Shown here piece by piece: positions 1 through 8,480 of a DNA stretch of 64,000 nucleotides (positions within the stretch are counted from its first letter, which is position 1; every line of letters starts with the position of its first letter). The notes below the pieces were generated by a model that was given only the letters and a program-made list of their open reading frames with translations, had not been told where the DNA came from and ran no database searches. Source of the DNA: UBA6016 sp041915365 (lineage in GTDB: Bacteria > Campylobacterota > Campylobacteria > Campylobacterales > UBA6016); assembly GCA_041915365.1 (NCBI GenBank), contig JAYSBP010000010.1:27039-91038 (forward strand), read 5' to 3'. A program made the translations under genes and the position numbers.

Positions 1-3000
1 AACTTTTGAATGCAATAACGACATCACATACTTGATGTCCAACTCGGCATTTGTGCCAAAGATAACGGTCATATTGGAAAATAGCATATAATTAAAACCG
101 ACATCAAGACCAAAAATATTTTCTTTTGCTCGGCGACTACAAAAAAGTTTTGGCAGATGATAAAACTCTTTATGCATAGGTCTGCTATATCGCCACCAGA
201 CACGACCTTCATTTTTGACAGTAGCCCTATCTTCAAGCTTCTTTTTATTTTCACCTTCATTCAGATAGTCTCTTATATTTTGCGGCAAATCGCCAATATC
301 TTTAACATTTTCAAAATAAAGTACTGTGTCCATTTCGCCAACAATACTGTATCTTTTTAAATTCTGCCCGCTAGCTCTTTTTTTGATAAAGTCAACTTCT
401 ATACCAGTTGGCTCTTTAATAGAAAATATATCATCTGCCGCAGTTTCCATTCCTTTTCCGACTTTCAAAAGCTCGCCAAGTTTAGGATGTTTGCCGTCTA
501 TTTTTTCATTGATGGCCGAGATAGTATCATCCACGAGGGCAAAAATATCGTCTTTTTTGAATGCGACATCCATATATTCACTATCTTTTGATATTTGTTC
601 CAAAAGAACGCTTTTATCGTATGTAGAATCTTTGAAATTTTGCACTTTTGCGTTTGCATTATGTTTTTTATCCATAAAAAGCATCATAGCCGTTATGTTT
701 GCCTCGTCAAACACTTGATATTTTTCAAAGTTGATTATTTTTTCTATCGGAGCATTGTCTAGTATGTGGTTGCGTAGTTTTTTTGCTTTGTCCGCTGCAA
801 GCATGGCGTTTGAGATGATATATGCGACCTGACCTTTTGAGACTTCGATACCTCTTGCAATAAAGTAAAACAAAATATCGCTTTTGTCCATATATACGCC
901 CGGGTAGTTTTGCGGCAAGTAGCCTAGCATTGCAGAGCCTGCGCCAAATGTGTCAATGTTAAAATACGGCGGATTGCCGATAACCACATCGAAGCCCACG
1001 AAGTCGCCCTTGTCGTCAAGCACCTCTGGAAACTCAAATCTCCACTCAAAAGCGTTTTCGTATATCTTGCCGCTCTCTATCTCGTCGCATTTGTCTTGTA
1101 GCTCCGTTAGCTCTTTTTTGAGTTTTGCCCTCTTTTTTTCGTCTACATCGCCAAAGAGCGAGCCTGATTGCTTGTAGTTGTTTTTGACTGCGATGATTAC
1201 AAGCGTATCGCCAAGTCCCTCATAGCCGTATTCGCTTGCGTACTCCTTGAGCTTTGCGTTTCTAGCTTGCGTCACTTTCCATTCGGCTTTTAGCGAGAGC
1301 TTGAATTTGTCTTTGAGGTTTTCTATCGACTTTAGTACCTCTTTTTTGCTTCCTAGATTTTCCTTGTAGTCGCCTACCGCTTGCTTGTAATGCTCTATCT
1401 CGTGCTTGATATTTTTGATTTTTAGCTCATCGCTCAGCCCAAATCTACTGATGAGGGAGTTGCCGCATTTGATATTGATGTCGATATTTGGCAAGGTCTC
1501 TAGCGTGCCGTCTTCACGGTAGTAGGTGTGCTTGAGTAGTTCTATCCATAGCCTTAGTCTCGTGATGTTCACGGAGTTTGGATTGATGTCCACGCCAAAG
1601 AGCTGGTTTTCGATGATTTGCCGTTTTTCTTCAAAGAGCGTTTTTTGGAGGCGGTGATTGTCACACGACAAGTCACGAGGCTTTTTGTACTCGTGAAATT
1701 CGCCTCCGAGCCTGACATATAGCTCGTCGTTTTCTATATCTACGCCAAGCTCTCTAAACCCGAAAAGCCCAAGTCTATGCTTGATATATATCAGCTCATT
1801 GAGACACGAGACGAGGAAGTGTCCGCTACCTACCGCTGGGTCGCATATAGTGAGGCTTCCTACTACTTTTTTTGTCTCGTCTATCGACACATTGCGGCGA
1901 ATGAGCTGGGCATTTAGCCCCTCTATGTCTGCCGCCTCCACGCCGTGTGTCTCTTTGAATTTTGAGAGAACGGCTTTTGTGATGGACTCTTTTGCCATAT
2001 ACATAGTGATGAAGCTGGGAGTGTAGAAGCTCCCGTCACGATAGCCGTTGAGCTTTTCAAATATTAGTCCTAGCACCGAGGCGCTGATGAGAGCCTTGCT
2101 ATCTTCTATCACCTCTTCGCTATCTTCGCTTGCGAAGTTGTAAGCATCCAAAAACTCAAAGAGATACGGGAGCATCTCCACATCACCGCTCTTTTTGGCT
2201 TGCTTGTCGTCTCTTAGTACCGTCTGCGGATAGTATTTGACCGTTAGGTTGTCTCGCAGGTTTGAGAGGTATAGATATTTGTTTTCCAGTTCGTGACGCT
2301 CAAACAATGAGCTATTGAGATACGGCACATAGTCAAACTCTTTTGTCTCCCTGCTCTTTACAGGCTTTGCAAGCACGTCAAAAAAGAGCGACTCAAGGTC
2401 GTCAAAATCCGAAATCTTCTCTATGTTCAGAAACTTAAAAGCAGGGTTATTGCCGTTGAACTTATATATTTGCGACTCTAGTAGTTTCAAAAAGAGTATT
2501 CTATTTATCCATACGATGATGATGCTTACTATGACTTCGAATTCGCTAGATTTTTCTTGATGTCCGAGCTTGTGTCTGATGTTCTCATACAGAGAGCCAT
2601 TTTGTGGGGTGGCGGCTCTCCTGATGAGCTTTTTGCCGCCATCTTTTGCCTCTTCAAGCCCCAAGATATACAAAAACTCATTGTAAAACGCACGGTTGAG
2701 GGTGTTTGCGTCGTTTGGATTGAATGCTTTTAATAGGTAGTCGGCGCTTAGGAGCTTGTATATTGCATTTAACTCTTTGTCTTTTAGCTCATTTTTGAAA
2801 TCCAGATATACGCACTCTATCGTCTCGTCGTTGATGAGGTCTTTTTTCATCCCGTCCAAAAACGGTTTTGCTATCTCATCATAAAAATACGGCGTATCCT
2901 TGCGGAGTAGTTTGCCGCTATCAAAATCCAAAAATCGCTTTTTGAACTCCTTGTTTTGCCAAAATAGCCTTTCAAACTGCACGGCGTCAAAGATAAACCA

Positions 3001-3405
3001 CTCAAACGGGTTTGCTATGACTATGCGACAAAGTTTGTCATTGCCGCCCTTACGCTCGCCCATAAAGTAGAGTATCGCCTCTTGCATCGCTTTGCGGTTC
3101 GCTTCGTTTGGCGTTATCATCTCGGTTTTATTGTCTAGTCTCTTCGCCTCAATGATGACTTTGATGTCCGAGCCGTCGTATACGGCGTAGTCTATCCGCC
3201 CTTTTGTATTTATCTTGTACCCAAACGAGTTAGATAAGAACTCTTTTACATCGTTTTTTTGGTGTTCTTCACTCTCTGACGGGTTGACGGCTCTTAGCTT
3301 TTGCAGTTCTGCCTCGAAGCGTTCTAGGCTCTGCTTTACGATACTCTTTTTTGATAGTTGCTTACTTAGCGCATCTCGTGGCTTGATTATGTTTAGTTTT
3401 AGCAT
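1..3405 (-). CDS. Type IIG-like restriction-modification enzyme (Eco57I-type methylase), 3' end cut by window
   Basis: The frame is open from an ATG at 3405 to the window edge (1135 codons) and has no stop inside, so the C-terminus lies outside. Residues about 55-90 hold a PD-(D/E)xK nuclease signature (D72, then E86-A-K88), like the N-terminal cleavage domain of type I HsdR and type IIG enzymes. Motif I of an N6-adenine methyltransferase (DPAVGSG, D522) and the catalytic NPPY motif (N811-Y814) follow, separated by a long helical stretch. The visible C-terminal part would start the TaqI-like target-recognition domain. Both activities in one chain indicate a single-subunit enzyme that methylates and cuts DNA. 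No separate specificity subunit is visible on this side; one could lie beyond the edge. Start, nuclease triad and methylase motifs were checked to be in one frame. Confidence 0.85.
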   Translation of the reverse strand, partial: MLKLNIIKPRDALSKQLSKKSIVKQSLERFEAELQKLRAVNPSESEEHQKNDVKEFLSNSFGYKINTKGRIDYAVYDGSDIKVIIEAKRLDNKTEMITPNEANRKAMQEAILYFMGERKGGNDKLCRIVIANPFEWFIFDAVQFERLFWQNKEFKKRFLDFDSGKLLRKDTPYFYDEIAKPFLDGMKKDLINDETIECVYLDFKNELKDKELNAIYKLLSADYLLKAFNPNDANTLNRAFYNEFLYILGLEEAKDGGKKLIRRAATPQNGSLYENIRHKLGHQEKSSEFEVIVSIIIVWINRILFLKLLESQIYKFNGNNPAFKFLNIEKISDFDDLESLFFDVLAKPVKSRETKEFDYVPYLNSSLFERHELENKYLYLSNLRDNLTVKYYPQTVLRDDKQAKKSGDVEMLPYLFEFLDAYNFASEDSEEVIEDSKALISASVLGLIFEKLNGYRDGSFYTPSFITMYMAKESITKAVLSKFKETHGVEAADIEGLNAQLIRRNVSIDETKKVVGSLTICDPAVGSGHFLVSCLNELIYIKHRLGLFGFRELGVDIENDELYVRLGGEFHEYKKPRDLSCDNHRLQKTLFEEKRQIIENQLFGVDINPNSVNITRLRLWIELLKHTYYREDGTLETLPNIDINIKCGNSLISRFGLSDELKIKNIKHEIEHYKQAVGDYKENLGSKKEVLKSIENLKDKFKLSLKAEWKVTQARNAKLKEYASEYGYEGLGDTLVIIAVKNNYKQSGSLFGDVDEKKRAKLKKELTELQDKCDEIESGKIYENAFEWRFEFPEVLDDKGDFVGFDVVIGNPPYFNIDTFGAGSAMLGYLPQNYPGVYMDKSDILFYFIARGIEVSKGQVAYIISNAMLAADKAKKLRNHILDNAPIEKIINFEKYQVFDEANITAMMLFMDKKHNANAKVQNFKDSTYDKSVLLEQISKDSEYMDVAFKKDDIFALVDDTISAINEKIDGKHPKLGELLKVGKGMETAADDIFSIKEPTGIEVDFIKKRASGQNLKRYSIVGEMDTVLYFENVKDIGDLPQNIRDYLNEGENKKKLEDRATVKNEGRVWWRYSRPMHKEFYHLPKLFCSRRAKENIFGLDVGFNYMLFSNMTVIFGTNAELDIKYVMSLLHSKV

Positions 3406-3507
3406 AAAGATATTTTACACTTTGGAGCTTATTTTTTTTGTGCTTTCTTGATTTTATATTTATATATTTATATAATCATATCACTCTAGTTTTTTGGAAG
3501 TGCTAAA

Positions 3508-3729
3508 ATGGCTCAAGCCTTTATATTTAAACCAAACGAGCAGGAAGCTAAAAACTTCGCTCTATTATTTGAACGCTTCGGCGGTTTCTCTATGTTTGTG
3601 CGAAAATCCGCAGAACAAAACGGTTACAAACCTTTGCCCGACATACAAGAGGTTGCAAAAAAAATAAAGGCCGCCAATCTACAAGAATACGAAGAGCTTA
3701 GCGGCCTAGACGGAGAAAATCTTGATTAA
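3508..3729 (+). CDS. Small protein, probable antitoxin partner of a MazF-like toxin
   Basis: This is a 73-residue soluble acidic protein with no signal peptide. I do not recognise its family: it shows no AbrB, RHH or Phd motif that I can identify. The case for an antitoxin is positional. It sits directly upstream of a MazF/PemK-type toxin frame and its last codons overlap the toxin's proposed TTG start by 8 bases, the usual arrangement of a translationally coupled toxin-antitoxin pair. The first 100 bases upstream are very A/T-rich and likely hold the promoter. Because the toxin is frameshifted, the protein may now have no partner. An unrelated small DNA-binding protein cannot be excluded. 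Confidence 0.5.
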   Translation: MAQAFIFKPNEQEAKNFALLFERFGGFSMFVRKSAEQNGYKPLPDIQEVAKKIKAANLQEYEELSGLDGENLD

Positions 3730-4056
3730 CTCAAAAAGAGGTGAGGTCTGGCTTGTCGATTTCAACCCAACCAGAGCCGACGAAGTAGGTAAGACTCGTC
3801 CTGCCCTCGTCATACAAGACGAAAGAATAGATATAGGAACTTTGATAGTAATTCCTTTTCTACAGTGATTGTCCCTGATAGCGAGCCTCTCAGGGTTCAC
3901 TACAAACTTCCATTTTTGAAGGACGCTTCCGATTTGGCTATCCCACAAATGAGAGCATTATCTACTACACGATTTCAAAAAAAATTAGGCTCCCTCCACA
4001 CTTCCGAAATGTCGAAAATATCACAATATATTGGGATTGTTTTGTGTCTAAAGTAA
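3722..4056 (+). pseudogene. MazF/PemK-family mRNA interferase toxin, frameshifted
   Basis: The first frame starts at TTG 3722 behind a GGAGAA ribosome site and encodes the typical MazF N-terminus (RGEVWLVDFNPT, then GKTRPALVIQ). It stops at a TGA just after IPFLQ. The +1 frame continues at once with the matching MazF C-terminus (IVPDSEPLRVH, IPQMRAL, KLGSLHTSEM), up to the TAA at 4056. Adding one T to the TTTT run near 3856-3860 would restore a continuous reading of IPFSTVIVPDSEPL. MazF proteins are sequence-specific endoribonucleases of about 110 residues, and the joined product would have that length. It is therefore an inactivated toxin, a phase-variable tract, or a sequencing error in a homopolymer. 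Confidence 0.8.
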
Positions 4057-4068
4057 TATTGTAGTCTT

Positions 4069-4086
4069 GCCCGCAAAAGTGCGGGC
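4069..4086. terminator. Inverted repeat between convergent toxin remnant and metY
   Basis: A 6-bp G/C-rich stem (GCCCGC / GCGGGC) with a 6-base loop lies between two convergent genes. There is no T-run on either side, so it is a weak candidate for a shared terminator. Confidence 0.4.
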
Positions 4087-4096
4087 GTGGATGTAG

Positions 4097-5362
4097 TTAT
4101 GCTAAAGCTGCTTTGAGGTCTGCGATAAGGTCATTTTCATCTTCAAGACCGATACTTAGCCTCACTAGCTTGTCGCTAATACCTGCTGTCGCTAGCTCTT
4201 CGGCACTCATCTGAGAGTGTGTCGTGCTTGCCGGATGTGTGACTAGAGACTTGCTATCTCCAATGTTGACGACAGGGGTAAATATCTTCACGCTATTTAC
4301 GACCGCTTTTGCCGCCTCATAGCTCTCGGCTTCAAAAGAGAGAAGACCGCTTGCCAAACCGCCGGTAAAGTATTTGTTGAGCAATGCGTGGTCTCTGTGC
4401 GATGCAAGCCCAGGATACTTCACGGACTTGACTTTCGGATGCGACTCTAGGAATTTTGCAACCGCAAGAGCCTTCTCGCTATGCGCTTTCATTCTAATAG
4501 TCAAAGTCTCAAGCCCCTGCACAAATAGCCAGCTATTGAATGGGCTAGGAGCCGCCCCTATATCTCTGAGGAGTGCTAGTCTCACACGAAGCGTGAACGG
4601 AGGAAACGGCAACGCCGCATACACGAGTCCGTGGTAGCTCGCATCAGGTTCATTAAAGTGCGCATATCTAGGGTTGTCTTTGATTTTTGCCGTTGATTTT
4701 GCGCTATCTACTATCATCCCGCCTATGCCGAGTCCTTGCCCAGTCACATACTTGCTAGTGCTATACACTGCCACGTCTATCCCGTTTTCTATCGGTTTGA
4801 ACAGCACTGGTGTAGCTACAGTATTGTCGCATATAGTGATGATATTGTGCTTGTCGGCTATAGCCGTGATAGCGCCAAAATCTACTATATCTATCCCCGG
4901 ATTTGAGAGGCTTTCAAAAAATATCGCTCTTGTCTTGTCGTCGATAAGAGCCTCTATCTCTTGCGGTTTTTTCGGGTCAAAAAATCTCACTTCAATCCCA
5001 AATCTTTTTAGCGTATGTGCAAAAAGAGTCATTGAGCCGCCATATAGATTGTTGGCGGCTATAAAGTTCTCCCCTGCCGCAACAAGATTGATAATAGAGT
5101 AAAAAATAGCCGACGAGCCGCTAGACGTAGCCGTAGCGCCAGCCCCGCCTTCCAAAGTCGCAAATCTAGTCTCAAGGATAGTCGTAGTTGGGTTCATTAG
5201 CCTTGAGTATATATTGCCAAGCTCTTTTAATCCAAAAAGGTTTGCGGCGTGGTCTGCGCTGTCAAAGGCATACGCCGTACTCTGATAGATTGGCACAGCC
5301 ATTGTCTTTTCGCCTGCGTGTTTGTCATATCCAGCGTGTATTGAAATTGTTTCGTTATTCAT
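4097..5362 (-). CDS. metY: O-acetylhomoserine sulfhydrylase
   Basis: This PLP enzyme makes homocysteine (or methionine from methanethiol) from O-acetylhomoserine and sulfide, the direct sulfhydrylation route to methionine. The 421-residue length and full-length match to the Cys/Met metabolism PLP family are clear: the Schiff-base lysine is K204 in the STSK motif, and the glycine/serine-rich cofactor segment (residues 71-84) and the SNPG motif near 153-156 are present. The N-terminus (ISIHAGYD) is typical of MetY rather than MetB. It lies 114 bases downstream of cysK on the same strand, with a small inverted repeat between them, and probably belongs to the same Rrf2-controlled sulfur-assimilation unit. 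Cytoplasmic. Confidence 0.95.
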   Translation of the reverse strand: MNNETISIHAGYDKHAGEKTMAVPIYQSTAYAFDSADHAANLFGLKELGNIYSRLMNPTTTILETRFATLEGGAGATATSSGSSAIFYSIINLVAAGENFIAANNLYGGSMTLFAHTLKRFGIEVRFFDPKKPQEIEALIDDKTRAIFFESLSNPGIDIVDFGAITAIADKHNIITICDNTVATPVLFKPIENGIDVAVYSTSKYVTGQGLGIGGMIVDSAKSTAKIKDNPRYAHFNEPDASYHGLVYAALPFPPFTLRVRLALLRDIGAAPSPFNSWLFVQGLETLTIRMKAHSEKALAVAKFLESHPKVKSVKYPGLASHRDHALLNKYFTGGLASGLLSFEAESYEAAKAVVNSVKIFTPVVNIGDSKSLVTHPASTTHSQMSAEELATAGISDKLVRLSIGLEDENDLIADLKAALA

Positions 5363-5447
5363 TTGCCTCTTCCTTTTAAAATATTTTATCAGTACGCCAA
5401 ACGAACAAAGTCCGGTTGACTACACTAGGCGCTAAGCCACTAAAGCT

Positions 5448-5463
5448 TGCCGCAAATGCGGCA
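5448..5463. terminator. Small inverted repeat between cysK and metY
   Basis: A perfect 6-bp stem (TGCCGC / GCGGCA) with a 4-base loop lies just after the cysK stop. It lacks a T-run, so it may attenuate or protect the mRNA rather than terminate fully. Confidence 0.35.
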
Positions 5464-5476
5464 GAAATTTTGGATT

Positions 5477-6400
5477 CTAAAAGTCAAACAACGGTGTTGA
5501 TAAATATCTCTCGCCCGTGTCGCATAGCACCGTAACTATCTTTTTGCCTTTGTTTTCAGGTCTGGAAGCTATGACGGTAGCGGCGTGGATATTTGCCCCA
5601 GCCGATATCCCGACAAGCACCCCCTCACTTCTTGCAATAGCTCTAGCCGCCGCAAAGGCATCTTCATTTGATACCGTTAGTATCTCATCATATACCTCTT
5701 TATTTAGTACCTTTGGGACAAAACCTGCACCTATCCCCTGTATCTTGTGCGCCCCAGCCGTTCCGCCAGACAATACGGGAGAGTCTTTTGGCTCTGCGGC
5801 TACTATTTTGACATTTGGCACTTTTTGCCTTAGTATCTCGCCAGTTCCGGTTATCGTACCGCCAGTGCCAACCGCCGCAACAAATACGTCTATATCGCCA
5901 TCCAAATCATCTATTATTTCAAGAGCGGTTGACAATCTATGTGCCTGAGGATTTGCATCATTGTCAAACTGTCCTGGAATAAAGCTGTTTGGATACTCTT
6001 TTGCTAACGCATCGGCAGTCTCGACAGCCCCTTTCATACCTCGCTCAGGTGGTGTAAGCACTATCTCCGCCCCATAAGCTTTAAGGAGCTTTTGACGCTC
6101 TATACTCATTGATGAAGGCATCGTAAGAATGAGGCGAAGTCCCTTAACGGCGCATATAGAGGCAAGAGCAATGCCAGTATTGCCGCTTGTAGGTTCTATG
6201 ATTACCGTGTCTTTTGTGATTTTACCGTTTTTTATTGCGGTATTTATTAGGTTCACCCCTATCCTGTCCTTTACCGAGCCGTTTGGATTCATAAATTCGC
6301 ACTTACCGTAAATCTCAACCCCCAAGCTATCGGATAATGCGTTCAATCTTAAAAGCGGAGTTTTACCTATTAACTCTTCTACGCTTTTTGCTACCTTCAT
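5477..6400 (-). CDS. cysK: Cysteine synthase A (O-acetylserine sulfhydrylase)
   Basis: It catalyses O-acetylserine plus sulfide to cysteine. The 307-residue length is normal. The PLP lysine is K44 in the NPNGSVKDR motif, the substrate loop TSGNTG and the phosphate-binding glycine loop (GTGGTITG) are intact, and the C-terminal TGERYL motif of the CysK/CysM family is present. The gene starts 9 bases after the stop of the Rrf2 regulator gene, so the two are almost certainly cotranscribed, and metY follows. The set supplies both thiol amino acids from sulfide. No serine acetyltransferase is present in the window. Confidence 0.96.
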   Translation of the reverse strand: MKVAKSVEELIGKTPLLRLNALSDSLGVEIYGKCEFMNPNGSVKDRIGVNLINTAIKNGKITKDTVIIEPTSGNTGIALASICAVKGLRLILTMPSSMSIERQKLLKAYGAEIVLTPPERGMKGAVETADALAKEYPNSFIPGQFDNDANPQAHRLSTALEIIDDLDGDIDVFVAAVGTGGTITGTGEILRQKVPNVKIVAAEPKDSPVLSGGTAGAHKIQGIGAGFVPKVLNKEVYDEILTVSNEDAFAAARAIARSEGVLVGISAGANIHAATVIASRPENKGKKIVTVLCDTGERYLSTPLFDF

Positions 6401-6409
6401 CTTTTACTC

Positions 6410-6823
6410 CTAAATATAGTAAACCAAGTTTGCGGCGGTTTTTTCTTCGTACGCCAACAACTCTTTGAGGCTAAGTGCATATACGCCCTTGCCCGCCTCA
6501 CTTCTATCGCTCCAAAACAACTTTAGCGCCTCATTTGAAAGCGGATTTTCCACCCGCCACACGTCGCCGTCTAACGCCTCTACAACATCGCAACAACATA
6601 TCTCCGCAGGGTCTTTGGCCACCTTGTAGCCGCCGCCAGCTCCCCTGACACTCTCTACAAGTCCTGCTTTTCTCAGCGTAGAGAGTAGCTGCTCAAGATA
6701 GTTTTGCGGAATACCCAAATTTGTACTTATCTCTTTTATTTGTATATGTGAACTACCGTAATGCTTCGCAAGCTCGAACATTGCGGCGAGCCCATAGATG
6801 GATTTTGTTGATATACCAGCCAA
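6410..6823 (-). CDS. Rrf2-family transcriptional regulator of the cysK-metY unit
   Basis: This 137-residue winged-helix protein has the Rrf2 signatures: an N-terminal helix-turn-helix (IKEISTNLGIPQNYLEQLLSTL, about residues 30-50) and the wing motif VRGAGGGY at about 59-67. Regulators next to cysK are usually CymR- or IscR-like and sense cysteine supply or Fe-S status. Three consecutive cysteines (C76-C78) lie where IscR carries its spaced cluster ligands; the packing differs from the IscR spacing, so cluster binding is uncertain. It is the first gene of rrf2-cysK-metY and is preceded by a consensus promoter overlapped by a palindrome, which points to autoregulation. Confidence 0.9.
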   Translation of the reverse strand: MAGISTKSIYGLAAMFELAKHYGSSHIQIKEISTNLGIPQNYLEQLLSTLRKAGLVESVRGAGGGYKVAKDPAEICCCDVVEALDGDVWRVENPLSNEALKLFWSDRSEAGKGVYALSLKELLAYEEKTAANLVYYI

Positions 6824-6851
6824 CCAGAGCCCCCTTTTACGTCAAATTTTG

Positions 6852-6871
6852 AAAATTATAGCTACTATTTT
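6852..6871. promoter_or_regulatory. Candidate Rrf2 operator
   Basis: A 20-base imperfect palindrome, 16 of 20 positions symmetric around AGCT, covers the -10 box of the rrf2-cysK-metY promoter. Rrf2 proteins bind such dyads as dimers. Assignment as the operator is inference from position. Confidence 0.45.
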
Positions 6872-6883
6872 TTTTAATGTCAA
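6855..6883 (-). promoter_or_regulatory. Consensus sigma-70 promoter of rrf2-cysK-metY
   Basis: Read on the minus strand, TTGACA (6883-6878) is followed after exactly 17 bases by TATAAT (6860-6855), a perfect match to both boxes and the ideal spacing. It lies 32 bases upstream of the regulator's ATG. Confidence 0.85.
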
Positions 6884-6911
6884 GTAATTTTATAGATTTT
6901 GTCAATTTTAT

Positions 6912-8348
6912 TTAATTTTCACTAGCTATCATCATATAAACAATGCCTCGCCTATTTACAAAAACCCTTTTACCCTCTATATTTCCAATAGCTTTTATAT
7001 CAGCTATCGACTTTATCTCTTTGTTATCTATTTGGATAATAATGTCCCCCTCAACAAAGCCTAGCCTAGCCGCAAGCGACCCCTCTTTGAGACTCATAAC
7101 TATTGCCCCATTGACACTTGTCGGAATAGCTGCTTTTTTTCTTATTTCATCGGTTATCGCACCGACCGTCAACCCCTCAAGCGGCTCTACTTGTCCGTTT
7201 TTGACGGCCTTTACGTCTTGTTTTTCTATTGTAACGCTAACTGTAATAGGTTTTTTGTCCCTCATAATGCCTAGTTGCACCTCACTACCGAGAACCAAAA
7301 AACCTATCGTGTTTTTCAATTCCCCAGAACTCGAAACATCTTTACCGTTTACCGAGACCACCAAGTCACCTCTTTTTAGTCCGGCTTTTTGCGCCGGTGA
7401 GCCTTCGATGACATCCATTATCACCGCTCCGCCGTCCCTGCCGTAGTATTTTTTGGCCGATGTGTCCATATCCCTCATTGAGACACCTATTACGCCACGC
7501 TCTATTTTCCCTTTTTCTATCAGCGTTTTGGCTATGTTTTTCGCCATATTTGAAGGTATCGCAAACCCTATGCCGTTATTTTGGCCTGTTGGAGAGACTA
7601 TCGCAGTATTAATACCTATCAATCCACCCCTGCTATCTATCAGCGCCCCACCTGAGTTACCGGGGTTTATCGATGCGTCGGTCTGGATAAAGTTTTCATA
7701 TTCGCTTATCCCCATATTTGTTTTATTTAGAGCTGAGACTATCCCCTGTGTAATACTCTCGCCAACCCCAAAAGGATTGCCTATCGCAAATACAACGTCC
7801 CCCTCTTTTACTTTTTCGGAATTAGCAAAAGATATTGCCGGAAGCCCTTTTGCTTCTATTTTGATTACGGCAATATCACTTTTTGGGTCGCTTCCTATTA
7901 CTTTTGCTTTATACTCTTTTCTGTCATCTGCTAGCACGACCATTACCGTATCGGCGTTTGCTATGACGTGATTATTTGTGATGATGTAACCGTCAGAACT
8001 CACTATGACGCCGGAGCCAAGGGACCTCTCCACCCTATCTTTTGGAGCCATATTCCCCAGATTTCCACCAAAAAACTCTTTGAAAAATGGGTCGTTCATA
8101 AATGGATTTACTTGTGCTTTTTGCTTCACCGTTTTTTGCGTAAATACGTTGACTACGCTTTTTTTTGCATCTTTGACGGCGTCATAATATGAAAGCAAAA
8201 CACCCTCACCTTCCGGCATTTTGCGGGTTAGTTCTTGCGAATTTGACTCTTTAAACGTTACCGCCGATGCGTTAACCGTAAAAAGACTAATGCCTCCGGC
8301 AAGCACCCCTGCTGCAATGATAGAAGAAATCATAGTTCTCGTACTGCT
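6912..8348 (-). CDS. htrA: HtrA/DegQ-type periplasmic serine protease-chaperone
   Basis: It degrades or refolds misfolded envelope proteins. A signal peptide ends at about NASA-30. The trypsin-like domain has the full triad H128 (TNNHVI), D159 (SDIAV) and S233 (GNSGG), followed by two PDZ domains (about 285-370 and 390-470). I chose the ATG at 8348 because GGGAGA lies 6-7 bases upstream; an in-frame ATG at 8381 would add 11 residues before the signal peptide and has no ribosome site. The gene is divergent from the large plus-strand envelope cluster that starts at 8481, so the two promoters share 132 bases and may respond to the same envelope stress. Confidence 0.94.
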   Translation of the reverse strand, partial: SSTRTMISSIIAAGVLAGGISLFTVNASAVTFKESNSQELTRKMPEGEGVLLSYYDAVKDAKKSVVNVFTQKTVKQKAQVNPFMNDPFFKEFFGGNLGNMAPKDRVERSLGSGVIVSSDGYIITNNHVIANADTVMVVLADDRKEYKAKVIGSDPKSDIAVIKIEAKGLPAISFANSEKVKEGDVVFAIGNPFGVGESITQGIVSALNKTNMGISEYENFIQTDASINPGNSGGALIDSRGGLIGINTAIVSPTGQNNGIGFAIPSNMAKNIAKTLIEKGKIERGVIGVSMRDMDTSAKKYYGRDGGAVIMDVIEGSPAQKAGLKRGDLVVSVNGKDVSSSGELKNTIGFLVLGSEVQLGIMRDKKPITVSVTIEKQDVKAVKNGQVEPLEGLTVGAITDEIRKKAAIPTSVNGAIVMSLKEGSLAARLGFVEGDIIIQIDNKEIKSIADIKAIGNIEGKRVFVNRRGIVYMMIASEN

Positions 8349-8427
8349 CATATATAATCTCCCGTTTTGATTTTTGTTCATTATGAATGAAAAAAGCTAA
8401 AAAACCAAAAAGCGGCAGTTTTAATGG

Positions 8428-8460
8428 CATTTGATGTATAAGACAGCAATATATCAAATG
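8428..8460. promoter_or_regulatory. Inverted repeat between htrA and the envelope cluster
   Basis: CATTTGAT (8428-8435) and its exact reverse complement ATCAAATG (8453-8460) are separated by 17 bases, 20 bases ahead of the start of the transglutaminase-like gene. The layout fits a dimeric regulator bound across a promoter controlling one or both divergent units. No regulator gene is adjacent. Confidence 0.4.
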
Positions 8461-8480
8461 TATGCAAAAAGGCTAAACCT

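Noticed and set aside
69..3451. Plus- and minus-strand short frames across 69-3451
   Set aside because: They lie in other frames of the continuous restriction-modification gene and have no ribosome sites or family patterns.
5517..5948. Plus-strand frame of 143 codons opposite cysK
   Set aside because: Antisense of a highly conserved gene; no independent signals.
7453..7971. Plus-strand frame of 172 codons opposite htrA
   Set aside because: It is the antisense shadow of the protease domain; the composition (S, I, P, F-rich) is that of an antisense frame.
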